Assembly (NCBI GenBank): GCA_945873815.1 | Contig: CAMCEE010000015.1 | Location: forward strand, 1 to 52,879 | Direction of reading: 5' to 3' | Origin: an uncultured Caryophanales bacterium | GTDB taxonomy: Bacteria; Bacillota_I; Bacilli_A; RFN20; CAG-449 | Length of the DNA stretch: 52,879 nt | Shown here: positions 1 through 8,931 of the stretch, piece after piece | How the letters are laid out: every line of letters begins with the position of its first letter | Position numbering within the stretch: position 1 is the stretch's first letter | Notes under the pieces: generated by a model | What the model was told of the DNA's origin: nothing | What the model saw: only the letters and a program-made list of their open reading frames with translations | The model's database searches: none | Program-made: the position numbers and the translations under genes

Positions 1-57
1 ACTTAAGACTGAATTGAGACAATAATGGGATTTTACAGTATGAATACTTCTTTTTTG

Positions 58-98
58 CCTAATTCATCTCCTACTTACAGAAGGTAGGGGACTTCTTA
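58..98 (+). mobile_element. possible right end of an IS200/IS605 (TnpB-type) element
   Basis: The sequence AATTCATCTCC, an imperfect hairpin (CTCCTACTT, loop ACAG, AAGGTAGGGG with one bulged G), then ACTTCTT resembles the hairpin ends I know from IS605/IS1341-type elements that carry tnpB. A frame ending in LKTELRQ and a stop at positions 2-25 could be the tail of an ORF outside the window. No transposase is visible here, so this is pattern resemblance only; it could instead be an ordinary hairpin downstream of an unseen gene. Confidence 0.3.
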
Positions 99-168
99 GG
101 AAGTAATGTTAAACATATTTAAAAGTTATATTTTTGATTATTTGATTCTATAGCTAGATTACCAACAA

Positions 169-196
169 TTGAAAAAAAATATTAATGTGTTAAAAT
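169..196 (+). promoter_or_regulatory. promoter for the GGDEF gene
   Basis: TTGAAA, a 16-bp spacer and TAAAAT. The predicted transcript start near 203 leaves about 9 nt before the ATG at 212, with no Shine-Dalgarno sequence, so the mRNA would be nearly leaderless. Confidence 0.5.
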
Positions 197-211
197 AATT
201 ATATATACGAA

Positions 212-1735
212 ATGGATATAGATACTATGGATAAAAAATCAGCATTATCAGAATTAGAAAAAATAAAAACAATAAAATATAATCTAGAATCATTTGATAA
301 AATAAAGGAGTTATTTCAATACTTTTTTAGGTCGAATAATCCTAAACATCTTGCAACACTTCTTTTCTATTTAATCTATTACAACAAATATGATTGGATC
401 AATGCATTACTTAATGAAAACATTATTTCTTTTGTCGAAAAAAGCGATGATCCAATGTCGAAGGTCTACTTATATAATGCAATTATCTTTGCTTCATTTA
501 GTATAGATAATCAAGAAAGAACATTATTTTATGCATATAAGCTTTTGCGTATGGATACGCTTGAATTACCATATCATACCGTTTCTTATCAATATGCAAT
601 TGTAACATTATTGCTATACGATATGTTTGATGAATCATTAGAATTCATTGAAAAAATCTTAAAACGTATTGAAAAATTTGGAATGCCTGATGAACCAAAA
701 TTCTGTGCATACATCAATGCTTTCCAAGTTTATAGTAATCTATCAAATCCTGACATAAAGAAATGCGAAGAATTGAAAGAAAAGCTTCTTGATATGCTTA
801 AAGATGAGGAATTTTCAAAGAAATATAAACATCTCTTTGAAATCATTTGTTTAGAAGCAGAATGGAAAAAAGTAAAGAAATCCGGGTCAATACAAGATAA
901 ACAGAACGTTGCTAAAAAGATGGTTAAACAAATCATTCCATTATTAAGAACAAAAGAGATTAATGTTCATGGCTCCGATTTAGTATTTGAAGTGTTACGT
1001 TTCTATTTAGATAATGGGGAATATGGTCCTTTCTTAGAATTTGAAAATGATTTATTCAATTATTATACTCAAATCAATGAAAGAATTACTTTACTTGAAA
1101 TTTATGCAAAATACTACGATACGATTGATAACAAAGAAAAATCCTTCTTATTTTATAAAGAATATTGCAAGATGATTAGTGAAAATGAAGAAAATAATGC
1201 TAAAATTAAAATCGCTCGTTTTAGAGAAATCTTTAAAGAAGCACAACTAGCAAAAGAAAATGAACTTCTCCATCAAATCATTATGTATGATGAAGCGACT
1301 GGTTGCTACTCAAGAGAATATTTAAAATCATCATTTAAGCAAATGTTTACTGGTACCCTATTTTTAATCGACTTAGATAACTTAAAAGCAATTAACGATA
1401 ATTATGGTCATTTATTCGGAGATCAATACATTGAATATTTCAGCAAAATATTAAAAGAAATTACCGAGAAAAATAATGCTTCAATATACCGTTTCGGTGG
1501 TGATGAATTCGTAATAACTCTTCCAACTACAAACAAAAATAAGGCGATAGAGTTCATTGAATCCATCTACGATGAATTCAAAAAAACATATATGATAGAA
1601 GACAAAGAAACATCATTTAAATTCTGTACAGGAATTGCAATAAGTGAAAATAAAACACTTAATATGGCATTTAATGATGCAGATACAGCGATGTACAAGA
1701 TGAAATCTTTATCAAAAAATCAATATTCATTCTAA
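212..1735 (+). CDS. cytosolic GGDEF protein (putative diguanylate cyclase) with helical N-terminal region
   Basis: The last ~150 residues form a GGDEF domain. The metal-binding stretch FLIDLDNLKAINDNYGH is followed by RFGGDEF, with GGDEF at residues 429-433, so the active-site signature is intact and c-di-GMP synthesis from GTP is plausible. The residues before GGDEF (NNASIYRF) hold no RxxD inhibitory site, so product feedback by the usual route is not expected. The first ~350 residues are all-helical and TPR-like by composition, with no signal peptide or membrane segment. The start at 212 lacks a ribosome site; an ATG at 227 is an alternative. No EAL or HD-GYP partner lies in the window. Confidence 0.85.
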   Translation: MDIDTMDKKSALSELEKIKTIKYNLESFDKIKELFQYFFRSNNPKHLATLLFYLIYYNKYDWINALLNENIISFVEKSDDPMSKVYLYNAIIFASFSIDNQERTLFYAYKLLRMDTLELPYHTVSYQYAIVTLLLYDMFDESLEFIEKILKRIEKFGMPDEPKFCAYINAFQVYSNLSNPDIKKCEELKEKLLDMLKDEEFSKKYKHLFEIICLEAEWKKVKKSGSIQDKQNVAKKMVKQIIPLLRTKEINVHGSDLVFEVLRFYLDNGEYGPFLEFENDLFNYYTQINERITLLEIYAKYYDTIDNKEKSFLFYKEYCKMISENEENNAKIKIARFREIFKEAQLAKENELLHQIIMYDEATGCYSREYLKSSFKQMFTGTLFLIDLDNLKAINDNYGHLFGDQYIEYFSKILKEITEKNNASIYRFGGDEFVITLPTTNKNKAIEFIESIYDEFKKTYMIEDKETSFKFCTGIAISENKTLNMAFNDADTAMYKMKSLSKNQYSF

Positions 1736-1741
1736 ATAAAT

Positions 1742-1780
1742 GGTCATATCAATTTAGATATGACCGTTATTTTATTTATT
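1742..1780. terminator. bidirectional intrinsic terminator
   Basis: A perfect 9-bp stem (GGTCATATC / GATATGACC, loop AATTTA) followed by a T-rich tract lies between the convergent ends of the GGDEF gene and the GH3 gene. It can serve both strands, more strongly the plus strand. Confidence 0.8.
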
Positions 1781-4273
1781 TTTTAGAAAAAATTGTGGAG
1801 GATATAATTTATTCACTTTACTATCAAGAATTTGTTTAATTATGATAGAAGCAGAAGCTTGAATTTGTTCTTTTGTAACATATCCATTTTTATACCCTCT
1901 AAGGATATTCTTTTTATATTTTCTTCCTCCAGGCATAATTAAATCATTCCCCACTGCAATAGCAATATCATCAAATCCTAATTGAGTATTCGTTGAATCT
2001 TCCTTTCCAGTCGCATACCAATCTGACATAACTAATCCATCAAACTTCCATTCGCATCTTAATACTTCATTAATAAGGTCAAATGAATTAGAGGTATAAA
2101 TACCATTTACTAAATTATAAGAAGTCATAAGCGCTTTAGGATGCGCTTCCTTAACGCATATTTCAAATCCTCGTAAATAGATTTCTCTTAATGTACGTTC
2201 ATCAATATTACTACTACACTTATTACGATTGTCCTCTTGGTTATTACATGCAAAATGTTTTATCGTTGAATATATTCCTTCATGAGATTGAATTCCAATA
2301 GTTAAACAGGAAGCAATTTTACCACTTAATACTGGATCTTCAGAGAAATATTCATAATTTCTCCCACAAAGTGGATTACGATGGATATTCATTGCTGGAG
2401 CTAGCCAATAAGTAGCATTGAATTCTACCATTTCATCTCCAATTGCTATACCTACCTTCTCTACTAATTCCTTATTCCAAGTTTGCGCTAAAGAAGTTCC
2501 AACTGGAAAGGCTGTTGCAAATTGATATAAAACCTTATCTTTCTTTGAAGGCCCTAGGATTCTTTTAATATATTTTGGAAAGAATTCCATAAAACTCATC
2601 ATATAGTCGATTAATTTCAATTTAAATATTCCTCTTTTAGAAATCGCACATCTTTTTAAAATACGAATTCCTGCAGGGCCATCGCATAAATTAACGTTTA
2701 TCAATCCTTTTTTTATTAATTTATCCGTCGTTCTTCCACAAGCACCAGGACAAGCAACATAATTGACATTAAACATTCCAGGTAATCCAGTTCCAACACA
2801 TAAATCAACCATTTCTTTAATCGATAATTTTGAAAGAATTTCTGTTACTCTTGGATCATCAACAATTGTTCTTTCTTTATATTTAATGATTTCTTTTTCT
2901 TTTCTTCTTTTGTACTTAATTTTTTCATATGAAGAAATATCTTCATAAATAATTTTTTCACTTTGTTCTAAGATTTCAAATTCCTTACTTACTGGACATA
3001 CGTTCTTTAATTTTGAAACTATAATATCATTTTCAATTTCGATAATTCCTGCGATTTGAGTTTCATTTGAGGCATTACCTACTCTAACAATATAATCTCC
3101 CTTTTCTAATACTTGAGAACTAATATCCGCGTGATATGAAGTACAATAATCCATATCAAAAGAAATCTCAATTATCTCTTCTTCATTTGGTTTTAATAAT
3201 TTAGTTTTCTTAAAACCAACTAACCTTTGATATTCTTTTTTTATTTTTGTTTGAGGGCAAGAAACATATACTTGAATAACTTCTTTTGCAGAAAAAAGTC
3301 CAACATTTCGCACTTTTATTGAGACGAACACATTATCTTCTTGCACTTTAATTCTATAATCACTAAAGGAAAAATTAGAATACGTAAGACCATAACCAAA
3401 GTGATATCTAGGTTCAATTTTAAAAGTATCGAAATAACGATAACCTACGTATATGCCCTCTTTATAATATTCTTGTGATGTATCTCCTGAACGATATGAA
3501 TAATCATCTGCATAGGGAATATCGCTATATTTCTTAACCCAGGTATCAACAAGTTTTCCTGATGGAGATACTTCCCCAGAAATAATACTAGCAAAAGCTT
3601 CTCCTCCCTGAGAGCCTTGTTGACAAAAGAAAATAATCCCTTTTACATCAACTTCATCAACAATATCAATATTCATATAAGAGCCAGAATTAATGACAAG
3701 AATAACATTTTTATATCTTTCTGATAACAATCTAATATTTGTTTTTTCAATAGGAGATAAATCAAATTCTCCTTTTTCGATTTTCTTATCTTGACCTTCT
3801 CCAGCTTGTCTAGCTACTACATATATCGCTGTGTCTGTCTGAAAGAAAAAATCTTTTTCATTAAGAATACGTCCATAAGGTAATGAAACTGAATCTAAAA
3901 GGTTCATTGAATTTATCATTTCAGGTAGAGATAATTTTTTAAAATCCTCTCCATATTGATGTTTATTCTCGTTATATTCATTTAATATATCATAAAGGTA
4001 TGGTTTAGTTAAAACTTCAAATCCTGTTTTTTCTAAACCTTCTAAAATAGACACACTATGTCTTTCATTAACTTCGCCTGAACCAGTTCCCCCTTTTATA
4101 GTACAGATAGCCCCAGTTCCATAAAGAGCAATTTTCTTGCTTTTTAATGGTAATACTCCATCATTTTTTAATAAAACAATACCTTCTAAAGCAGCCTCGT
4201 AAGCAATTCTTTTATTTCTAAGTTCTCTTTCTGATTCAACGTTAGAAAAAGAAGCACCAGATATATATTTCAT
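1772..4273 (-). CDS. GH3-family beta-glucosidase with permuted domain order
   Basis: A glycoside hydrolase family 3 enzyme releasing terminal beta-linked sugars; cytosolic, since no signal peptide is seen. The usual C-terminal GH3 domain comes first (EGIVLLKNDGVLPL near residue 30; QAGEGQDKK near 160), then a fibronectin-III-like segment (~270-400), then the catalytic barrel, with the nucleophile motif VMSDW near residue 751. The Glu of AGEGQD is the likely acid/base by analogy with Bgl3B. This reversed order is known from Ruminococcus and Butyrivibrio glucosidases. I start at the ATG at 4273, since GGATGGTGA lies 4 nt upstream of it; an in-frame ATG at 4288 has no ribosome site. It lies downstream of glgP behind a terminator. 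The exact substrate is unknown. Confidence 0.9.
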   Translation of the reverse strand: MKYISGASFSNVESERELRNKRIAYEAALEGIVLLKNDGVLPLKSKKIALYGTGAICTIKGGTGSGEVNERHSVSILEGLEKTGFEVLTKPYLYDILNEYNENKHQYGEDFKKLSLPEMINSMNLLDSVSLPYGRILNEKDFFFQTDTAIYVVARQAGEGQDKKIEKGEFDLSPIEKTNIRLLSERYKNVILVINSGSYMNIDIVDEVDVKGIIFFCQQGSQGGEAFASIISGEVSPSGKLVDTWVKKYSDIPYADDYSYRSGDTSQEYYKEGIYVGYRYFDTFKIEPRYHFGYGLTYSNFSFSDYRIKVQEDNVFVSIKVRNVGLFSAKEVIQVYVSCPQTKIKKEYQRLVGFKKTKLLKPNEEEIIEISFDMDYCTSYHADISSQVLEKGDYIVRVGNASNETQIAGIIEIENDIIVSKLKNVCPVSKEFEILEQSEKIIYEDISSYEKIKYKRRKEKEIIKYKERTIVDDPRVTEILSKLSIKEMVDLCVGTGLPGMFNVNYVACPGACGRTTDKLIKKGLINVNLCDGPAGIRILKRCAISKRGIFKLKLIDYMMSFMEFFPKYIKRILGPSKKDKVLYQFATAFPVGTSLAQTWNKELVEKVGIAIGDEMVEFNATYWLAPAMNIHRNPLCGRNYEYFSEDPVLSGKIASCLTIGIQSHEGIYSTIKHFACNNQEDNRNKCSSNIDERTLREIYLRGFEICVKEAHPKALMTSYNLVNGIYTSNSFDLINEVLRCEWKFDGLVMSDWYATGKEDSTNTQLGFDDIAIAVGNDLIMPGGRKYKKNILRGYKNGYVTKEQIQASASIIIKQILDSKVNKLYPPQFFLKNK

Positions 4274-4293
4274 ATATTCACCATCCATTATTG

Positions 4294-4318
4294 AAAAAAA
4301 GCCTTCTGAAAAGAAGGC
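4294..4318 (-). terminator. intrinsic terminator between glgP and the GH3 gene
   Basis: A 6-bp stem (GCCTTC / GAAGGC) followed by seven T residues on the minus strand, ending about 20 nt before the GH3 start. It closes the glgB-glgP transcript, or acts as a partial read-through point for the GH3 gene. Confidence 0.8.
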
Positions 4319-4325
4319 TGAGTAA

Positions 4326-6734
4326 TTATTTTATTATGATTTTATTTAAATGCCAGATATCATCAACGTATTGTTTGATTGTTCTATCTGAAGAGAAATA
4401 ACCTGCTTTTGCAATATTAACTAAGCAAGATCTAGCCCATGCGCTTCTATTTCCATACATTTTATCCATTTTTAAAGAAGCAGCAATATAACTATCTAAA
4501 TCTAATAATGATAAATATTCATCATTACGGTACATAATCTCATCAAAGATTGATCTGAATTCGTCAAAATTTTCACTCCATGTTCCATTAACCAATGAAT
4601 CCATGATTTGTTTGATATATGGTTTTTCATGATATAAGTTCCAAGGAGAATATGTTCCTGAACGCTTAATATCATTAACTTCAGGTGTCTTTAAGCCAAA
4701 GATAACATCGTTATCACTTCCAACTAATTGATCGATTTCTACATTAGCTCCATCAAGTGTACCTAATGTCAATGCACCATTAATCATGAATTTCATATTT
4801 GATGTACCAGAAGCTTCCTTTCCAGCAAGAGAAATTTGTTCAGAAATATCTGAAGCAGGTATAATGATTTCTGCAGATGATACTCCATAGTTTTCAATGA
4901 AAACTACTTTCATATATTTATTGATTTCAGGATCATTGTTAACCTTATTTGCAACGCTGTTGATAAGTTGAATAATCTTTTTAGCATGATAATAGCTAGG
5001 TGCAGCTTTTGCACCGAATATATAAGTATGTGGTGTGATTCTAAATGAAGGATCTTCTTTCATCTTAAAATAGAAATGCATGATTCTAAAGATATTCATG
5101 AGTTGTCTCTTATACGCATGTAATCTCTTAACTTGAGTATCGAAAATAGAGTCAATATCAACATCGATGTTGTTGTTCTTTTTAATATAATTTGCTAAAG
5201 CTACCTTATTATTTTTCTTGATTTCTAAGAAACGATCTTGAACTTTCTTATCATCGACATAATCCATAAATTTTGTTAAATCATCAGGATTTGAAATCCA
5301 ACTATCACCAATGCATGAAGTTACTAAATCAGCCAATTCAGGATCTGCATTTAAGAACCATCTACGATGTGTAATACCATTTGTCTTATTGTTGAATTTA
5401 TTTGGGTATAATTGATAGAATTCTTTAAATGTTTCATTACAGCAAATCTCTGTATGTAATTTTGCAACACCGTTTACACTATAAACTGTATGAATTCCTA
5501 AATTTGTCATATGAATCATACCATCTTTAATGATACGAACTTTTTGAATAAATTCATCATTATAGCCTTTTGCACGTAATTCTAAAATGAAACGACGATC
5601 AATTTCTTCGATAATCATATATACACGAGGTAATAGATTAGCTACATAAGAAACTGGCCATTTTTCTAATGCTTCAGCCATAATTGTATGGTTTGTATAT
5701 GCCATCATATGAGTAACTTGATGCCAAGCGTCATCCCATCCAAATCCATGTTCATCCATAAGTAATCTCATCAATTCAGGAATTGAAAGAATTGGGTGTG
5801 TATCATTTAATTGGAAAACATATTTTTCGCACATATTATTCAATGTACCATATTGTCTTTTATGTCCTCTAATCATTGATTGTAAACCAGCAGAAACAAG
5901 GAAATATTGTTGTCTTAAACGAAGGATACGGCCATGTTCTGTTGAATCATCAGGATATAAACCATGACAGATTTCTTTAATCGCGATTAAATAATCTTCA
6001 AAAGACATATTTGATGGTAGATTATCATCGCTTGCTTCAGCAGACCATAATCTTAATGTGTTAACGACATTATTCTTATATCCAATAATTGGTACATCAT
6101 AAGGAACCGCTTTAACGCACATTGCATTTACCGTTCTAGAACGAGTACATCCATCTACGTCTTGATATGTTTCTGCTTGACCATAGAATTTTACATCTAC
6201 TGCATGCTTTGGTTTTTTAATTTCCCAAACATATTGATTAGACAACCATTGATCAGGAACTTCTATTTGCTTTCCATCAACGATTTTTTGTTTAAAGAAT
6301 CCATATTCATAACGAATGCAGTTTCCATGTCCTGGATATCCTAAAGAAGCAATGGAATCTAAGAAACAAGCTGCTAAACGTCCAAGTCCACCATTTCCTA
6401 AACCTGCATCTGATTCTTGTTCTTCTAAATCGTGAATGTTAATTCCTAAATCTTGTAAGCCTTCTTTACAAATATTGTAAATACCTAAATTTTGTAAGTT
6501 ATTAACTAATAATCTTCCAATTAAGAATTCCATTGAGAAATAAACTAATTGTCTGTCTTCATTTTCTCTAACATAATCCTTACTTGCTTTCCAATCAATC
6601 GCAACATAATCACGAACCATACGTCCTAATACATCATATAATTCTGTAATATGGCATTTAGACATATCATTACCATATGTTCTAATGCAGCGTTTTTGAA
6701 ATTCTTTCTTAAAATTTTCTTTACTTGTAAACAT
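4326..6734 (-). CDS. glgP: glycogen phosphorylase
   Basis: Removes glucose-1-phosphate from the non-reducing ends of glycogen using PLP. The 802-residue length is typical of the family. The PLP-binding lysine is K648 in the motif GTSNMKFMINGALTLGTLDG; the glycine-rich GNGGLGRLAACFLDS and the GITHRRWF block are present. The start is supported by GGGAG 9 nt upstream. It lies 42 nt downstream of glgB on the same strand, so the two are likely one operon for glycogen branching and breakdown. Synthesis genes (glgA, glgC) are not in the window. Confidence 0.97.
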   Translation of the reverse strand: MFTSKENFKKEFQKRCIRTYGNDMSKCHITELYDVLGRMVRDYVAIDWKASKDYVRENEDRQLVYFSMEFLIGRLLVNNLQNLGIYNICKEGLQDLGINIHDLEEQESDAGLGNGGLGRLAACFLDSIASLGYPGHGNCIRYEYGFFKQKIVDGKQIEVPDQWLSNQYVWEIKKPKHAVDVKFYGQAETYQDVDGCTRSRTVNAMCVKAVPYDVPIIGYKNNVVNTLRLWSAEASDDNLPSNMSFEDYLIAIKEICHGLYPDDSTEHGRILRLRQQYFLVSAGLQSMIRGHKRQYGTLNNMCEKYVFQLNDTHPILSIPELMRLLMDEHGFGWDDAWHQVTHMMAYTNHTIMAEALEKWPVSYVANLLPRVYMIIEEIDRRFILELRAKGYNDEFIQKVRIIKDGMIHMTNLGIHTVYSVNGVAKLHTEICCNETFKEFYQLYPNKFNNKTNGITHRRWFLNADPELADLVTSCIGDSWISNPDDLTKFMDYVDDKKVQDRFLEIKKNNKVALANYIKKNNNIDVDIDSIFDTQVKRLHAYKRQLMNIFRIMHFYFKMKEDPSFRITPHTYIFGAKAAPSYYHAKKIIQLINSVANKVNNDPEINKYMKVVFIENYGVSSAEIIIPASDISEQISLAGKEASGTSNMKFMINGALTLGTLDGANVEIDQLVGSDNDVIFGLKTPEVNDIKRSGTYSPWNLYHEKPYIKQIMDSLVNGTWSENFDEFRSIFDEIMYRNDEYLSLLDLDSYIAASLKMDKMYGNRSAWARSCLVNIAKAGYFSSDRTIKQYVDDIWHLNKIIIK

Positions 6735-6776
6735 TTTATTAAACTCCCTTTTTTTACGAATAAATTTAAATTGTAA

Positions 6777-8708
6777 TTACTTTTTTACTGCTTTTTTCTT
6801 AATTTTTGGTCTTTTTTCCACGAATTCTTTAGTGATAACTTCAGGTGTTTTTTCTACTACCCTATCATTATCATTTCTTACTTTAACGTGCTTAAATATC
6901 ATTGCACCAAACGAAGGTATCTTTATTGTTATTTTATATCTTTGATTGAAACAATATCCTTCGCTTGCTTCTAAAGGAAGACCATTATATTGGTTATATC
7001 CACCATACACATCTTTGTCAGAATTGAAAAGTTCGACATACTTTCCTTCTTCTGGTACTCCTATATCATATACATCATAATAATATGGAGTCATATTAAA
7101 TACGAATATCAATGATTCATCACCAACTTGACGTTTAAATGCATAGATTGATTGATTTGCATTATCCGCCATTAACCATGAGAAATGTGTTGGATTATGT
7201 TCTTCAAAATACATTGCTTTTTCTGAACGATATATCAAATTCAAATCTCTAATCAACCTTGATATTGAATCATGTTTTGGAAATGTTTTTAAATTCCATG
7301 GCAATGATTTAGTTTCATTCCATTCATCAAATGAAGCAAGTTCATTACCCATAAAATTCAATTTCTTTCCAGGATGTGCCCATTGATAAGTGTACAAGTT
7401 TCTTATTTGAGCAAATTTTTGATCATAGTTTCCCCACATCTTATTTATAATAGTCCCTTTTCCATGAACTACTTCATCATGAGATAAAGGAAGCATGAAA
7501 TTGTCACTGAAGAAATAAGCCATTGAGAAAGTTAATTGATTATGATGATATTTTCTGTAAATTGGATCTTTTCCATAATATTTTAAAGTATCATTCATCC
7601 AACCTAAATCCCATTTATAATCAAATCCAAGTCCTCCATATTCTAATGGTCTAGTAACACCAGAATATGCGCTTGAATCTTCAGCAATTAACATTACGTC
7701 AGGATGAGCATAGTGAAGTTTACCCGTTAATCTCTTAACAAGTTCAATTGCACCAGAATTCTCACCCCTTGAGCTATCACCATGCCAATAAATAACATTG
7801 GAAATCGCATCAAATCTAATTCCATCAAAATGGAAATAAGATAAGAAAAAGTTTGCACTCGACATTAAGAATGATCTAACAGGATCCTTTCCTAAATCAA
7901 AAAGATATGAACCCCATTGTGATTTTTCCGCATCGCCGTTTCCTTCATAAAGATTAGATCCATCCCATTTGCATAATCCAAATGGATCGGTAGCAAAATG
8001 GACTAAAACGTAATCAAGAATAATTCCTATTCCAGCTTGATGTAAACGATCAACAAGTGACATCAATTGTTTTGGATTTCCATATCTTGAATCAACAGAA
8101 TAGAATCCAGTTGCTTGATATCCCCATGACCCATCAAAAGGATATTGAGTAATTGGCATTATCTCAACGTGAGTAAAACCATTATCTTGAATGTATTTAA
8201 TCAAATGATCTGCTATTTCTTCGTAGGATAGATATCTTCCATCGATTGTTCCTAGCCATGAACCAAGATGCATTTCATAAATCGACATAGGTTTATCGAA
8301 ATTTCTATCTCTTGTTTTAAGCCATTCTTCATCATGCCATTCAAATCCTTCAATATTAAAGATTCTCGAGCATTCTCCTGGCTTATATGTGCATAAGTAT
8401 CCATAAGGATCATTTTTATCAACATAATAATTATCACAAGTAAGAATATGATATTTGTATGATTGGTAATCACGAGCACCTGGAACAAATACTTCAAATA
8501 CTCCGCAATCATCAATTTTTCTCATCACATGAGTTCCTGGATTCCATTCATTGAATTCACCAATTAATGAAATCTCTTTAGCTTTTGGGGCATAGCATCT
8601 AAAGATGCAGCCTTCTTTTCCATCAACTTTAATAAAGTGACATCCGAAATATTTATATGCTTCTATTGTTTGTCCAAATAGAAAGTCATAGAGTAAGCCA
8701 TACGCCAT
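6777..8708 (-). CDS. glgB: 1,4-alpha-glucan branching enzyme
   Basis: Introduces alpha-1,6 branches into glycogen. It has an N-terminal CBM48-like domain (~25-110: IFRCYAPKAKEISLIGEFNEW) and a GH13 barrel with the catalytic set D300 (GIRFDAISN), E343 (LIAEDSSAY) and D411 (LSHDEVVHGKG), then a C-terminal beta domain. The last ~30 residues are a Lys-rich tail (KKRPKIKKKAVKK-like) without obvious function. GGGAGGAG just upstream of the ATG sets the start. First gene of the glgB-glgP unit, divergent from ackA. Confidence 0.96.
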   Translation of the reverse strand: MAYGLLYDFLFGQTIEAYKYFGCHFIKVDGKEGCIFRCYAPKAKEISLIGEFNEWNPGTHVMRKIDDCGVFEVFVPGARDYQSYKYHILTCDNYYVDKNDPYGYLCTYKPGECSRIFNIEGFEWHDEEWLKTRDRNFDKPMSIYEMHLGSWLGTIDGRYLSYEEIADHLIKYIQDNGFTHVEIMPITQYPFDGSWGYQATGFYSVDSRYGNPKQLMSLVDRLHQAGIGIILDYVLVHFATDPFGLCKWDGSNLYEGNGDAEKSQWGSYLFDLGKDPVRSFLMSSANFFLSYFHFDGIRFDAISNVIYWHGDSSRGENSGAIELVKRLTGKLHYAHPDVMLIAEDSSAYSGVTRPLEYGGLGFDYKWDLGWMNDTLKYYGKDPIYRKYHHNQLTFSMAYFFSDNFMLPLSHDEVVHGKGTIINKMWGNYDQKFAQIRNLYTYQWAHPGKKLNFMGNELASFDEWNETKSLPWNLKTFPKHDSISRLIRDLNLIYRSEKAMYFEEHNPTHFSWLMADNANQSIYAFKRQVGDESLIFVFNMTPYYYDVYDIGVPEEGKYVELFNSDKDVYGGYNQYNGLPLEASEGYCFNQRYKITIKIPSFGAMIFKHVKVRNDNDRVVEKTPEVITKEFVEKRPKIKKKAVKK

Positions 8709-8876
8709 CGTTTTACTCCTCCCATTGATAATTTAATTGTATCAAAGAAAAGAAAAAAACACTATATTTTTCATAATATATCCGATTTTTATGATAAAAA
8801 ATAATCACTTTCCTAGTTCATGAGCACAAAATAGCAAAAATATACATAATGAGAAAAAACAAAAACTGCTTATTTG

Positions 8877-8905
8877 TTTACTTTCAATTAGAATTAAAAT
8901 ATAAT
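8877..8905 (+). promoter_or_regulatory. ackA promoter
   Basis: TTTACT, a 17-bp spacer and TATAAT, with the start codon 27 nt after the -10 box and a GGAGG ribosome site between them. Confidence 0.65.
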
Positions 8906-8931
8906 AGTTTACGTAACGTGGAGGAAAGAAC

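Noticed and set aside
4274-4288. Upstream ATG for the GH3 gene
   Set aside because: It lies immediately behind the terminator T run with no ribosome site, while the ATG at 4273 has GGATGGTGA in front of it.
8708-8790. Possible glgB promoter (TACAAT on the minus strand)
   Set aside because: A -10-like box is visible but no convincing -35 at proper distance, so not listed as a feature.
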